A stretch of DNA of 64,000 nt from Legionella sp. (lineage in GTDB: Bacteria > Pseudomonadota > Gammaproteobacteria > Legionellales > Legionellaceae), in the NCBI GenBank assembly GCA_030680075.1, contig JAUXWR010000088.1, forward strand, positions 62,001-126,000, in the 5' to 3' direction. Under the pieces are notes generated by a model. That model was given only the letters and a program-made list of their open reading frames with translations. It did no database searches and was not told the DNA's origin. Numbering within the stretch: the first letter of the stretch is position 1; each line of letters starts with the position of its first letter. Below, piece after piece: positions 9,877-18,703 of the stretch. The translations under genes and the position numbers were made by a program.

Positions 9877-9904
9877 CAGTGAATAATTCACTCATTATTC
9901 GCTG
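9877..9904. terminator. Stem-loop between convergent murI and integrase
   Basis: CAGTGAATAAT pairs with ATTATTCGCTG (11 bp, one G-T wobble) around a 6-base loop. It spans the only gap between two convergent genes and overlaps the integrase stop codon. There is no T-run, so it is a plausible but unproven bidirectional terminator. Confidence 0.45.
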
Positions 9905-11115
9905 GTAACAATCTGTTTTTTCCGCGCTGATTTATGACGCGCCTGCTTCTCCACGTCAATATATCGATCAGTAGTCGCACTTGAGCTATGTCCCGCATCA
10001 TCCCGCACATGCTCGCGCGGGCGGATTTTCACGTCCTCAGAAATCCCCGTATGTCTAAGCCAATGGACCGTTGCCCCACAAAGATTATCCGCTTCTTCTT
10101 TTTGATTTTTTTGATATAAAATATCGGTCGCTCCATTAAAACACTCTTGCACAAGACGCCTTAGAGGAGCGGTATCGCTCATCGGGCCAGTTCCTCTGAT
10201 TTTGGGTATTAAAGGCGAATTGTCAGCAGGCGAAGGTAAGGCGGTTAATCCGAGGAAAAGCCGCCAGCGACTAAGGCTTGCAAGCATCGCATCACTAACA
10301 GCAACTTGCCGCTCCTTATTTCCCTTACCAACAGTGGTAAACCACCAGGAGCCATTACTGTCTTTGGCAAAATCATTCATCATGGGAATCCAGCGATCAC
10401 TGGCGGCCAGTTCTGATATGCGTAAATACATCCCAAAAAGGAGGCTTAAAATAAAACGGGTTCTTTCGTGTTTTTGAGGGTTTTCCTCTGCCAGTGCTTC
10501 AGCTGCCTGTAAGACCGCCTCCCATTGCAGCAAACTTAGTCGCCGTATAGGGCTGCTTTGTTGGCGTTTTCGAATAAATTTACTTTTTTGGCGAATCAAC
10601 GCTACTGGATTTGAGAATAAATATTCTTCTGCAATTAAAAAATTGAAAAAAGTGCTTAAAATGGCAAAAATTTCCTGAATGGCTCCCTGCGACAAGGAAA
10701 ATTGCTCGATTGAGGGTAAATTACCTTGTTTTCTTGAGGACTTACTAATTGTCGCCACAAAAGGCCGCCAGGCTTCATTTGGTATGCGTCTCCCCTCTTT
10801 TTCAATAAATCGTGGCACTTTTTTAAGACTAATCCAGCTATCAGGAGGATTTTGACAAAAATTAATGAACTGCTCGATATCATCGCGCTTTATATCTTTT
10901 AACCGGGATTTTTTAATTAGCCAGCACCATTGCAAAAGCCTTTCCGCTTCACGACGATAACTATTAAACGTACCAATACTGCCTGAGTAGCTTTTAAGAA
11001 ACTCAAGGCTACGAGTAAAATCCTCACGTAATTCATCAGAAGGCAAAACAACAATCTCATGATTTTTATGAAGATTATTTATATTATCAAAAAGAGGTAA
11101 CAATCGAATCTTCAT
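9895..11115 (-). CDS. Tyrosine recombinase / phage-type integrase
   Basis: This 406-residue protein has an N-terminal SAM-like core-binding region (about 30-175) and a C-terminal catalytic domain. The active-site set is complete by eye: Arg232 (YLRISEL), Lys264 (VGKGNKER), His351 and Arg354 (HWLRHTG), His376 (DAGHSS) and Tyr385 (TDRYID). Such enzymes integrate or excise DNA or resolve dimers. It stands alone with no phage, plasmid or ICE genes beside it, and its 5' end faces a four-tRNA cluster about 215 bp away. It could be the remnant of an integrated element or a domesticated recombinase. It is too divergent at the N-terminus to be called XerC or XerD. Confidence 0.88.
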   Translation of the reverse strand: MKIRLLPLFDNINNLHKNHEIVVLPSDELREDFTRSLEFLKSYSGSIGTFNSYRREAERLLQWCWLIKKSRLKDIKRDDIEQFINFCQNPPDSWISLKKVPRFIEKEGRRIPNEAWRPFVATISKSSRKQGNLPSIEQFSLSQGAIQEIFAILSTFFNFLIAEEYLFSNPVALIRQKSKFIRKRQQSSPIRRLSLLQWEAVLQAAEALAEENPQKHERTRFILSLLFGMYLRISELAASDRWIPMMNDFAKDSNGSWWFTTVGKGNKERQVAVSDAMLASLSRWRLFLGLTALPSPADNSPLIPKIRGTGPMSDTAPLRRLVQECFNGATDILYQKNQKEEADNLCGATVHWLRHTGISEDVKIRPREHVRDDAGHSSSATTDRYIDVEKQARHKSARKKQIVTSE

Positions 11116-11276
11116 GGTTCTCTTTAAACAGAGCTAATTAAGTTATGCTAGCTTAATCAGGCTGAAACGAACACTATATTTTTATCTATATAGCGGTCGT
11201 GGCGCGCAGAGTAATACCAAAACACTACAAATTTTCTTATAAAGATAAAAAAAACAAATTAAATGCGTAAGAATTA

Positions 11277-11305
11277 TTGACCTCTACGATGGCTCCGAGT
11301 ATCAT
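11277..11305 (+). promoter_or_regulatory. Sigma-70 promoter for the tRNA-Pro/Arg/His/Leu cluster
   Basis: TTGACC (11277-11282) and TATCAT (11300-11305) are separated by 17 bases and lie 27 bases before tRNA-Pro. The stretch after the -10 (ttgcgctc) is G/C-containing, as in promoters under stringent control. Confidence 0.7.
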
Positions 11306-11331
11306 TTGCGCTCTGTCCTAGGACGGGTAAA

Positions 11332-11408
11332 CGGGGTGTAGCGCAGCTTGGTAGCGCGCCTGCTTTGGGAGCAGGATGTCGGGGGTTCGAATCCCTCCAC
11401 CCCGACCA
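11332..11408 (+). tRNA. tRNA-Pro (anticodon TGG)
   Basis: A 77-base cloverleaf with acceptor pairs CGGGGTG/CACCCCG, anticodon loop TTTGGGA, T-arm GGTTCGAATCC and encoded CCA. Confidence 0.97.
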
Positions 11409-11415
11409 ATTTATT

Positions 11416-11492
11416 GCGCCCGTAGCTCATCTGGATAGAGCATCGGCCTTCTAAGCCGAGGGTAGCAGGTTCGAATCCTGCCGGGCGTACCA
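11416..11492 (+). tRNA. tRNA-Arg (anticodon TCT)
   Basis: A 77-base cloverleaf with acceptor GCGCCCG/CGGGCGT, anticodon loop CTTCTAA flanked by TCGGC/GCCGA, and encoded CCA. It starts 7 bases after tRNA-Pro. Confidence 0.97.
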
Positions 11493-11522
11493 GCCTTTGT
11501 GCAGAATTCTTTATATAATTAT

Positions 11523-11599
11523 GGTGAGCGTAGCTCAGTTGGTAGAGCCCCGGGTTGTGATCCCGGTTGTCGTGGGTTCGAGTCCCATCGTTCACCCCA
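11523..11599 (+). tRNA. tRNA-His (anticodon GTG)
   Basis: The cloverleaf has the extra 5' G of tRNA-His paired with C73, acceptor GTGAGCG/CGTTCAC, anticodon loop TTGTGAT and encoded CCA. Confidence 0.96.
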
Positions 11600-11687
11600 T
11601 GTTTTAAGGTTATTAACCTTCTTATGCTTTGGATTCATTCTGAGTCTTTACAAAATTGACATACTGTTTGATAATTCCACCCTGTTT

Positions 11688-11772
11688 GCGAAAGTGGCGG
11701 AACTGGTAGACGCGCTGGATTTAGGTTCCAGTGGGGTAACCTGTGAGAGTTCGAGTCTCTCCTTTCGCACCA
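11688..11772 (+). tRNA. tRNA-Leu (anticodon TAG)
   Basis: An 85-base class II tRNA with acceptor GCGAAAG/CTTTCGC, anticodon loop TTTAGGT, long variable arm and encoded CCA. It ends 38 bases before tig with no terminator visible between, so tig may be read from the tRNA promoter. Confidence 0.97.
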
Positions 11773-11810
11773 TTTATAATTATAATACAAAATTTCCAAG
11801 AGGTGACTAG

Positions 11811-13142
11811 ATGCAAGTTTCTGTTGAGACCTTGAAAGGTTTGGAACGTAAAGTAACGGTTTCGGTACCAACCGAAAAGGTCGAAGAAGAAGTAAGCCTT
11901 CGCTTACGCAATCTTGCTCGTAAGGTTAAAGTATCAGGCTTTAGACCTGGCAAAGTTCCTATGAACATTGTTCAGAGTCGTTTTTCTGATAGTGTACGCG
12001 AGGAAGTTGCCAGAGAAATGGTGCAGTCCACATTATTTGAAGCTTTGCAAAAGCATGAGCTAGTACCTGCAGGTTCTCCCTCAGTAGAGCCACAAGCCCT
12101 TGAATCCGGTAAAGACTTTACCTACACAGCAACCTTCGAAATTTTCCCTGACATTAAAATTACCGAAATCAATGATGTGAAAATTGAGCTGGTTAAAGCT
12201 GAAGTCAAGGAAAGCGATATTAATGACATGCTGAACAAGCTCCGTGAGCAAAATAAAGAATGGCATGACGTATCCCGTGCTGCGGCGAAAGGCGATAAAG
12301 TTACTCTTGATTTTAAAGGCTACGTTGGCGAAGAAGCTTTTGAAGGCGGCACAGCTGAAGGCTATGAAATCACTATTGGTTCTGGTTCAATGATACCTGG
12401 ATTTGAAGAAGGTATTATTGGCGGTAGAAAAGATAAACCATTTGATATTAATGTTAAGTTCCCCGATGATTATAACCATAAAGATTTGGCTGGCAAAGAC
12501 GCGGTGTTCAACATTACTATCCATAATGTAATGGAAGGCAAGTTACCTGAACTAAATGATGAATTTGCTCTTAAATTCAACATCAAAGAAGGCGGCGTTG
12601 AAGCCCTGAAAAAAGACATTACTGAAAATATGACACGAGAACTTGAGCGTCGCGTTAGCTCAATGAATCGTGAACGTATATTTGATAAATTAATGGCCGT
12701 TAATCAATTCGATATCCCGTCAGCGCTGGTTGATCAAGAAATCGAACATTTAAAACATGATATGTACCACCGTCTCTTTGGTAATGAGCACTCTGACAAT
12801 GAGAAAATTCCAGATTTCCCACGTGAGCTATTTGAAGAGCAAGCAACTCGTCGTGTTCATCTTGGTCTTCTTTTTTCAGAATACGTCAAACTACACGAAC
12901 TGGTTGCTGATAAAGCCCGAGTAGATGCTATGATTGATAAATTTGCCAGTGCTTATGAAAGTCCTGATGAATTACGCAGCTGGTATCAAGGTAGCAAAGA
13001 GCGTCTGGCTGAAATAGAAGCGTTGGTAATGGAAGAAATGGTCGCTGAAAAAATTAGCGAGAACGCTAAAGTTACTAAAAAAGAAACATCATACGAAGAC
13101 ATTATGAATCCGAAAAAAGATAAAAAGGCCAAAGGAGAGTAA
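11811..13142 (+). CDS. tig: Trigger factor, ribosome-bound chaperone
   Basis: This 443-residue protein has the three trigger factor parts. The N-terminal ribosome-binding domain carries the docking motif around GFRPGKVP (residues 43-50). An FKBP-type prolyl isomerase domain (about 150-245) includes [17 protein letters not shown] and [11 protein letters not shown]. The C-terminal part is a long helical chaperone domain. Trigger factor binds nascent chains at the exit tunnel. The start ATG follows aagaggtg. It heads the tig-clpP-clpX-lon order; clpP starts 5 bp after its stop. Confidence 0.97.
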   Translation: MQVSVETLKGLERKVTVSVPTEKVEEEVSLRLRNLARKVKVSGFRPGKVPMNIVQSRFSDSVREEVAREMVQSTLFEALQKHELVPAGSPSVEPQALESGKDFTYTATFEIFPDIKITEINDVKIELVKAEVKESDINDMLNKLREQNKEWHDVSRAAAKGDKVTLDFKGYVGEEAFEGGTAEGYEITIGSGSMIPGFEEGIIGGRKDKPFDINVKFPDDYNHKDLAGKDAVFNITIHNVMEGKLPELNDEFALKFNIKEGGVEALKKDITENMTRELERRVSSMNRERIFDKLMAVNQFDIPSALVDQEIEHLKHDMYHRLFGNEHSDNEKIPDFPRELFEEQATRRVHLGLLFSEYVKLHELVADKARVDAMIDKFASAYESPDELRSWYQGSKERLAEIEALVMEEMVAEKISENAKVTKKETSYEDIMNPKKDKKAKGE

Positions 13143-13147
13143 GCGTA

Positions 13148-13783
13148 ATGGATTATTCAGCTAACCAGATAAGAAGTGCCAGTGGTCTTGTGCCTATGGT
13201 AATTGAGCAAACCTCCCGTGGTGAGCGCTCTTACGATATATATTCAAGACTTCTGAAAGAACGCGTTATCTTTTTGTTAGGCGAAGTAGAAGACCACATG
13301 GCTAACCTTGTGGTGGCGCAGCTTCTTTTCCTTGAGTCAGAAAATCCGGATAAGGATATTTCCTTATACATCAATTCTCCTGGAGGGGTTGTAACAGCTG
13401 GGCTTGCTATCTACGACACCATGCAATTTATCAAGCCTGATGTCAGTACGTTATGCATCGGTCAGGCAGCCAGTGCTGCGGCCTTATTGCTCTGTGCAGG
13501 GGCTGATGGCAAGCGTTTTTGTCTGCCTAATGCTCGCGTCATGATTCACCAGCCATTAGGTGGTTATCGAGGGCAGGCCACAGACATCGAGATTCATGCA
13601 AGAGAAACGCTTGCTGTTCGCGAACGATTAAATAGCATCATGGGCAAGCACTGCAGAAAAACGCCTGATCAGATTATGCGTGATACTGAAAGGGATAATT
13701 TTATGAGTGCTACTCAGGCGATGGAATATGGTCTGATTGATAAAGTCTTATTTGATCGAGAGAACATAACTGAAGCGGAATAA
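13148..13783 (+). CDS. clpP: ATP-dependent Clp protease proteolytic subunit
   Basis: This 211-residue serine protease has the ClpP catalytic Ser in [13 protein letters not shown], His in [14 protein letters not shown] and the downstream Asp region. ClpP forms a double heptamer that degrades substrates unfolded by ClpX or ClpA. The first 12-15 residues look like the usual propeptide. In Legionella ClpP is known to affect stress tolerance and transmission traits, but nothing here shows its regulation directly. Confidence 0.97.
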   Translation: MDYSANQIRSASGLVPMVIEQTSRGERSYDIYSRLLKERVIFLLGEVEDHMANLVVAQLLFLESENPDKDISLYINSPGGVVTAGLAIYDTMQFIKPDVSTLCIGQAASAAALLLCAGADGKRFCLPNARVMIHQPLGGYRGQATDIEIHARETLAVRERLNSIMGKHCRKTPDQIMRDTERDNFMSATQAMEYGLIDKVLFDRENITEAE

Positions 13784-13789
13784 AGAATG

Positions 13790-13822
13790 TTACTTCCTCG
13801 TTGACCGTCAATGAGGAAGTAA
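13790..13822 (+). terminator. Stem-loop after clpP
   Basis: TTACTTCCTC and GAGGAAGTAA form a perfect 10-bp stem around a 13-base loop, 6 bases after the clpP stop. There is no T-run, so it may attenuate rather than stop transcription. The remaining bases up to 14123 show no gene. Confidence 0.5.
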
Positions 13823-14123
13823 TTGCTCTACATTTATTTTCAATAGTAAAATTATTAGATTACCGCCTGAACATTACATAAAATACTAACCAGATTGACA
13901 TCCAGATGTGGTTGATTAAGTGTCTTTAAGGAGAAAAATCCCAGTAATGTATGTTGTATTGGAGATTTTAGACTAAGAAACTTTAAAGGTAATGCTACAA
14001 TTAGATATAAATTTAATTGGTATTTTTTGACAATGCTTTATACCTCACACAAATTGAAAGCTTAAATCCAGTTATTCCAATTCTATGAGGTATAGAGTCG
14101 GTGGAAGTAAAAGGGGTTTGTAT

Positions 14124-15395
14124 ATGAGTAAATCCGGCAAAGGCGATAGTGAAAAAATTCTGTATTGTTCATTTTGTGGCAAGAGTCAGCATGAAGTAAA
14201 AAAACTGATTGCAGGGCCTTCAGTTTTTGTTTGTGATGAATGTGTTGAATTGTGTAACGATATTATTCGTGAGGAAACTCAAGACGTTGCAGAAGATACA
14301 GAAACACATCTGCCAACACCCAGAGAAATTGCCAAATTTCTTGATGAGTATGTCATTGGGCAACCGCACGCGAAAAAAGTACTTTCAGTTGCTGTTTACA
14401 ATCACTACAAGCGGCTGCGACACAAAACAGAAGACGGCATAGAATTAGGCAAAAGTAATATTTTGCTAATTGGTCCTACAGGTAGCGGTAAAACATTGCT
14501 CGCTCAAACATTGGCTCGCCTTCTTAATGTACCTTTCGCCATGGCGGATGCAACCACCCTGACAGAAGCAGGCTATGTCGGTGAAGATGTTGAAAACATT
14601 ATTCAGAAATTACTCCAGAAGTGTGATTATGATGTCGAGAAAGCCCAACAGGGTATTGTTTATATCGATGAGATAGACAAAATTTCGCGTAAATCTGATA
14701 ACCCATCCATCACTCGTGATGTGTCTGGAGAGGGTGTGCAACAAGCACTTTTAAAACTGATTGAAGGTACTGTTGCGTCAGTTCCACCGCAGGGTGGCAG
14801 AAAGCATCCTCAACAAGAATTTCTTCAAGTTGATACGTCTAATATTTTATTTATTTGCGGCGGGGCTTTTGCGGGTCTTGAAAAAGTAATCCGTGAGCGC
14901 AGCGACAAATCAGGCATTGGATTTTCTGCCCAGTTAAAAAATCAAAAAGATAATAAATCAAATGAAAAAATTCTTAACGAACTTGAATCTGATGATTTGG
15001 TCAAATTTGGTTTAATTCCTGAGTTTGTGGGGCGTCTACCAGTCATTACCACATTAAAAGAATTGGACGAAGATGCATTAGTGGATATCCTGACGTCACC
15101 AAGAAACGCACTGACCAAACAATTCCATGCATTGTTTAAAATGGAAGATGTCGAGCTTGAGTTTCGTGAAGATGCATTACGCCAGATTGCCAAAAAAGCT
15201 CTGCTACGAAAAATTGGTGCGCGTGGACTGCGTGCTATCCTTGAAAATATTCTTTTAGACACCATGTATGATCTTCCTTCTCTGGAAGGTATTACTAAAG
15301 TGGTTGTTGATGAAAATGTAGTAACAAATGCTGCAAAACCACTTCTAATATTTAATGGTGAAGAAAATAAACAATCCGCTGTTGGTGGAGAGTAA
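14124..15395 (+). CDS. clpX: Clp protease ATP-binding subunit ClpX
   Basis: This 423-residue AAA+ unfoldase feeds ClpP. The N-terminal zinc-binding domain shows CSFCGKS...[10 protein letters not shown] (four Cys). Walker A is GPTGSGKT, Walker B is [10 protein letters not shown], and the pore-loop GYVGEDVE is present, along with the ClpX-specific C-terminal small domain. ATG 14124 (MSKSGKGD) is chosen because aagggg at 14111-14116 precedes it at proper spacing; an ATG at 14085 would add 13 atypical residues. The 340-base gap after clpP suggests a separate promoter. Confidence 0.97.
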   Translation: MSKSGKGDSEKILYCSFCGKSQHEVKKLIAGPSVFVCDECVELCNDIIREETQDVAEDTETHLPTPREIAKFLDEYVIGQPHAKKVLSVAVYNHYKRLRHKTEDGIELGKSNILLIGPTGSGKTLLAQTLARLLNVPFAMADATTLTEAGYVGEDVENIIQKLLQKCDYDVEKAQQGIVYIDEIDKISRKSDNPSITRDVSGEGVQQALLKLIEGTVASVPPQGGRKHPQQEFLQVDTSNILFICGGAFAGLEKVIRERSDKSGIGFSAQLKNQKDNKSNEKILNELESDDLVKFGLIPEFVGRLPVITTLKELDEDALVDILTSPRNALTKQFHALFKMEDVELEFREDALRQIAKKALLRKIGARGLRAILENILLDTMYDLPSLEGITKVVVDENVVTNAAKPLLIFNGEENKQSAVGGE

Positions 15396-15407
15396 ATTCT
15401 ATTAGTG

Positions 15408-15436
15408 TGGTTCCTGACGGTATGTCAGGAGCCACA
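15408..15436 (+). terminator. Stem-loop after clpX
   Basis: GTGGTTCCTGAC pairs with GTCAGGAGCCAC (12 bp, one G-T wobble) around the loop ggtat, followed by atcttt. It lies 12 bases after the clpX stop and separates clpX from lon. Confidence 0.7.
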
Positions 15437-15600
15437 TCTTTCCACAAAGTTGTAGTAATTCCAGATTAAAATGACCTTTTCGCAAGGAATGGATTTTCAT
15501 GTGCTGATTTTCAGACACAAGGATTCATTGTACACTGGAAACGACGGCGCACGACGTTCAAATTTTAAGTACGGGATTTTTGTCTGATTAAGGACTTATT

Positions 15601-18039
15601 ATGTCTAAAGAAAATGAATTGATCGCGAATGCAGAGAATAGTGATTTCTTACCTGTTTTACCACTTCGCGATGTAGTTGTTTATCCACATATGGTTATCC
15701 CTTTGTTTGTTGGTCGAGAAAAATCCATAAAAGCACTGGAAGCTTCTATGGTAGAAAACAAGCAAATTTTTCTGGTATCTCAGCGAAAATCAGCCAATGA
15801 TGATCCAGGCGCCGACGATTTATACAACATAGGGACAGTTTCCAGCGTTCTTCAGCTTTTAAAATTACCAGATGGTACGGTTAAAGTTTTAGTAGAGGGT
15901 GAAAAGCGGGCTCGTGTTAATGTATATACTCAGGAAAGGGGATATCTTGAAGCTAAAGTTGAAGACATGGAAGAGGTCAACGCAGTCTTAAAAGAGCAGG
16001 AAGTAGAAATCCTCACTCGTTCTTTGATGTCTCAATTTGAGCAGTACATAAAACTTAATAAAAAAATTCCTCCTGAAGTATTAAGTTCTCTCGCCAGTAT
16101 TGAAGAGCCTGGACGCCTTGCTGATACAATCGCCGCACACCTCAGTCTTAAAGTTGAAGACAAACAGGATTTGCTTGAGATAAATGATGTGGGTACGCGG
16201 CTTGAGCGGTTAATGGCGGCCATTGAAGGTGAAATTGATTTGCTGCATGTGGAAAAACGCGTACGCAGCAGAGTGAAGCGCCAAATGGAAAAAAGCCAGC
16301 GCGAATATTATCTGAATGAACAAATGAAGGCCATTCAGAAAGAGCTCGGGGATATGGGTGAAGAAGGCAATGAGCTCGAGCAGATGGAAGCTTCGATTAA
16401 AAAAGCCGGAATGACCAAAGAAGCCAAAGATAAGGCATTGAGTGAACTGCAAAAATTAAAAATGATGTCGCCCATGTCTGCTGAAGCAACAGTTATCCGC
16501 AATTATCTTGACTGGATGTTAACTGTTCCTTGGAAGAAAAAAAATAAAATCCAATATGACTTGGCTAAAGCAGATAAATTGCTTGATAAAGAGCATTATG
16601 GTCTTGAGAAAGTTAAAGAAAGAATTACAGAATACCTTGCGGTGCAAAAACGGGTCAAACGCCTCAAAGGGCCGATTATATGTCTAGTCGGGCCTCCTGG
16701 GGTCGGAAAAACATCGCTTGGGCAGTCTATTGCCAATGCCACTGGTAGAACGTTCATTCGGATTGCCTTAGGCGGTGTGCGAGATGAGGCTGAAATACGC
16801 GGCCATCGGCGTACATACATAGGATCCATGCCCGGTAAAATTATTCAAAAATTATGTAAAGCGGGCGTTAAAAATCCATTAATCATGCTGGATGAAGTCG
16901 ATAAGATGGCGATGGACTTTCGTGGCGATCCGGCATCAGCGCTTCTTGAGGTTCTTGATCCTGAGCAAAATCATACATTTAGCGATCATTACCTTGAAGT
17001 GGATTATGATTTAAGTGATGTTATGTTTATTGCGACGGCCAACTCGCTTGAAATACCAGCGCCTCTGCTCGACAGGATGGAAATTATTCGCCTGCCAGGT
17101 TATACCGAAGATGAAAAAGTTCACATTGCTACAACCTATCTTGTACCTAAACAAGTAATGCTAAATGGGCTTAAACCCGATGAGATAAATATTAGCGAAG
17201 GGGCTATTCATGAAATCATCAGGCATTATACCCGAGAAGCAGGAGTAAGAAATCTTGAACGAGATTTGGCAAGCGTTTGTCGCAAAGTCGTGAAGGAAAT
17301 TTTAACGCATAATAAAACGACAAAAGTTACTATTTCAAAAAATAATATTGAAAAATACTTAGGCGTAAAAAAATTCCGTTATGGCCTTGCTGAGCAATTT
17401 GATCAAGTGGGGCAGGTCACCGGCTTAGCCTGGACCAGTGTGGGCGGTGAATTACTTACTATCGAGGCCTCTATGATGCCTGGTAAGGGTAAAACGACGC
17501 ATACCGGTCAATTAGGCGAAGTTATGCAAGAATCAATACAGGCTGCAATGACAGTAGTTCGTAGTCGCGCGAAAATTTTTGGTGTACCTGATGACTTTTA
17601 TGACACTAAGGATTTTCATATCCATGTTCCCGAAGGCGCAACACCTAAGGATGGTCCTAGTGCTGGTATAGGTATGTGTACCGTTCTTGTTTCTGTGTTG
17701 ACGAGTATTCCGGTCAGGGCTGATGTAGCGATGACAGGTGAGATTACACTTCGCGGCCAGGTTCTGCCTATTGGTGGTTTGAAGGAAAAGCTTATTGCTG
17801 CTCATAGGGGCGGTATCAAGCATGTTATTATTCCTGAAGAGAATCGTAAGGATCTCGAAGAGATACCCGATAACATCTTACGCAAATTAAAAATACATTG
17901 TGTTAAGAACGTTGAGCAGGTTTTAGAGATAGCTTTACAGCGTACTCCAGTAGTAAATCCACCTGTTTTGAGCGGTAATAATGCAATTGAAGTAAAAACT
18001 TCGAAAAAAAGTAAAAATAAGGATTTACACGCACATTAA
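15601..18039 (+). CDS. lon: ATP-dependent protease La (Lon)
   Basis: This 812-residue protein has the LonA layout. An N-terminal substrate-binding domain begins [17 protein letters not shown], followed by a coiled-coil middle and an AAA+ domain with Walker [10 protein letters not shown] and Walker [11 protein letters not shown]. The C-terminal serine protease domain has the Ser in PKDGPSAG and the Lys further on in [13 protein letters not shown]. Lon degrades misfolded and regulatory proteins in the cytosol. It starts about 205 bp after clpX with a weak ribosome site (aaggactt). A heat-shock promoter is expected in the gap but I cannot place one confidently. Confidence 0.97.
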   Translation: MSKENELIANAENSDFLPVLPLRDVVVYPHMVIPLFVGREKSIKALEASMVENKQIFLVSQRKSANDDPGADDLYNIGTVSSVLQLLKLPDGTVKVLVEGEKRARVNVYTQERGYLEAKVEDMEEVNAVLKEQEVEILTRSLMSQFEQYIKLNKKIPPEVLSSLASIEEPGRLADTIAAHLSLKVEDKQDLLEINDVGTRLERLMAAIEGEIDLLHVEKRVRSRVKRQMEKSQREYYLNEQMKAIQKELGDMGEEGNELEQMEASIKKAGMTKEAKDKALSELQKLKMMSPMSAEATVIRNYLDWMLTVPWKKKNKIQYDLAKADKLLDKEHYGLEKVKERITEYLAVQKRVKRLKGPIICLVGPPGVGKTSLGQSIANATGRTFIRIALGGVRDEAEIRGHRRTYIGSMPGKIIQKLCKAGVKNPLIMLDEVDKMAMDFRGDPASALLEVLDPEQNHTFSDHYLEVDYDLSDVMFIATANSLEIPAPLLDRMEIIRLPGYTEDEKVHIATTYLVPKQVMLNGLKPDEINISEGAIHEIIRHYTREAGVRNLERDLASVCRKVVKEILTHNKTTKVTISKNNIEKYLGVKKFRYGLAEQFDQVGQVTGLAWTSVGGELLTIEASMMPGKGKTTHTGQLGEVMQESIQAAMTVVRSRAKIFGVPDDFYDTKDFHIHVPEGATPKDGPSAGIGMCTVLVSVLTSIPVRADVAMTGEITLRGQVLPIGGLKEKLIAAHRGGIKHVIIPEENRKDLEEIPDNILRKLKIHCVKNVEQVLEIALQRTPVVNPPVLSGNNAIEVKTSKKSKNKDLHAH

Positions 18040-18168
18040 TACCGGGTATATTTCACTCCGTTGCCCGCTACTGGCGGGTGATACCAAGGAAGTGACTGCT
18101 TGACTGAGGTTCGTGATTCTGTTGTAATCGACCTCAACTAAAGGATGAATAACTGGATAGGGGAAAAC

Positions 18169-18447
18169 ATGAATAAAAGTGAATTGGTAGAAGCAATTGC
18201 AAATGGATCAGGCGGGACAAAGGCAGAAGCAAGCCGTTTCCTTGATATGTTTATGATGACAGTAACTGACACGCTAAAGAGTGGCGATCAGGTTGTTTTA
18301 CCAGGTTTCGGTTCTTTCTCTACTGGTAATCGTTCAGCCCGTACTGGGAGAAATCCTCAGACTGGCAAAACAATTGAAATTAAAGCAACACGTGTTGCCA
18401 AGTTCAAAGCTGGTAAGTCATTAAAAGAAGCTGTACAGGAAGCGTAA
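18169..18447 (+). CDS. hup: HU family DNA-binding protein
   Basis: This 92-residue protein matches HU: MNKSELVEAIANGSGG at the start, GFGSFSTGNRSARTGRNPQTG around the DNA-binding beta-arm, and a basic C-terminus. HU bends and compacts DNA as a dimer. ATG 18169 is chosen because agggg (18159-18163) is correctly placed and the HU fold begins there; an ATG at 18145 would add eight residues foreign to the family. tRNA-Val begins only 5 bases after the stop with no terminator between. Confidence 0.95.
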   Translation: MNKSELVEAIANGSGGTKAEASRFLDMFMMTVTDTLKSGDQVVLPGFGSFSTGNRSARTGRNPQTGKTIEIKATRVAKFKAGKSLKEAVQEA

Positions 18448-18452
18448 TTATC

Positions 18453-18528
18453 GGGTGCTTAGCTCAGCTGGGAGAGCATCGCCCTTACAAGGCGAGGGTC
18501 GCAGGTTCGATCCCTGCAGCACCCACCA
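18453..18528 (+). tRNA. tRNA-Val (anticodon TAC)
   Basis: A 76-base cloverleaf with acceptor GGGTGCT/AGCACCC, anticodon loop CTTACAA and encoded CCA. It starts 5 bases after hup, so it probably matures from a hup-tRNA transcript. Confidence 0.97.
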
Positions 18529-18534
18529 TGAATT

Positions 18535-18611
18535 GGAGTGGTAGTTCAGTTGGTTAGAATACCGGCCTGTCACGCCGGGGGTCGCGGGTTCGAGCCCCGT
18601 CCACTCCGCCA
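18535..18611 (+). tRNA. tRNA-Asp (anticodon GTC)
   Basis: A 77-base cloverleaf with acceptor GGAGTGG/CCACTCC, anticodon loop CTGTCAC and encoded CCA, six bases after tRNA-Val. Confidence 0.97.
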
Positions 18612-18616
18612 TATTA

Positions 18617-18642
18617 AACGCGCCGTAGGGCGCGTTTTTTTT
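18617..18642 (+). terminator. Rho-independent terminator after tRNA-Asp
   Basis: AACGCGCC and GGCGCGTT form a perfect 8-bp GC-rich stem with loop gtag, followed directly by a T-run. It ends the hup-tRNA-Val-tRNA-Asp unit. Confidence 0.93.
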
Positions 18643-18703
18643 ACCTTGCAAAGCTTACTTTAATTTTTCTTGCGAATTTACTATCACTTATGGAACACCG
18701 ATC

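Noticed and set aside
11656..11675. TTGACA and GATAAT between tRNA-His and tRNA-Leu as a promoter
   Set aside because: The boxes are only 8 bases apart, too close for sigma-70, and no -10 occurs at 16-18 bases.
11302..11871. Several frames of 78-103 codons over the tRNA cluster
   Set aside because: They run through four tRNA genes on both strands. Such 'proteins' are typical tRNA read-through artefacts.
14027..14042. TTGACA with TTTATA before clpX as a promoter
   Set aside because: The spacing is 4 bases. With proper spacing no -10-like sequence is present.
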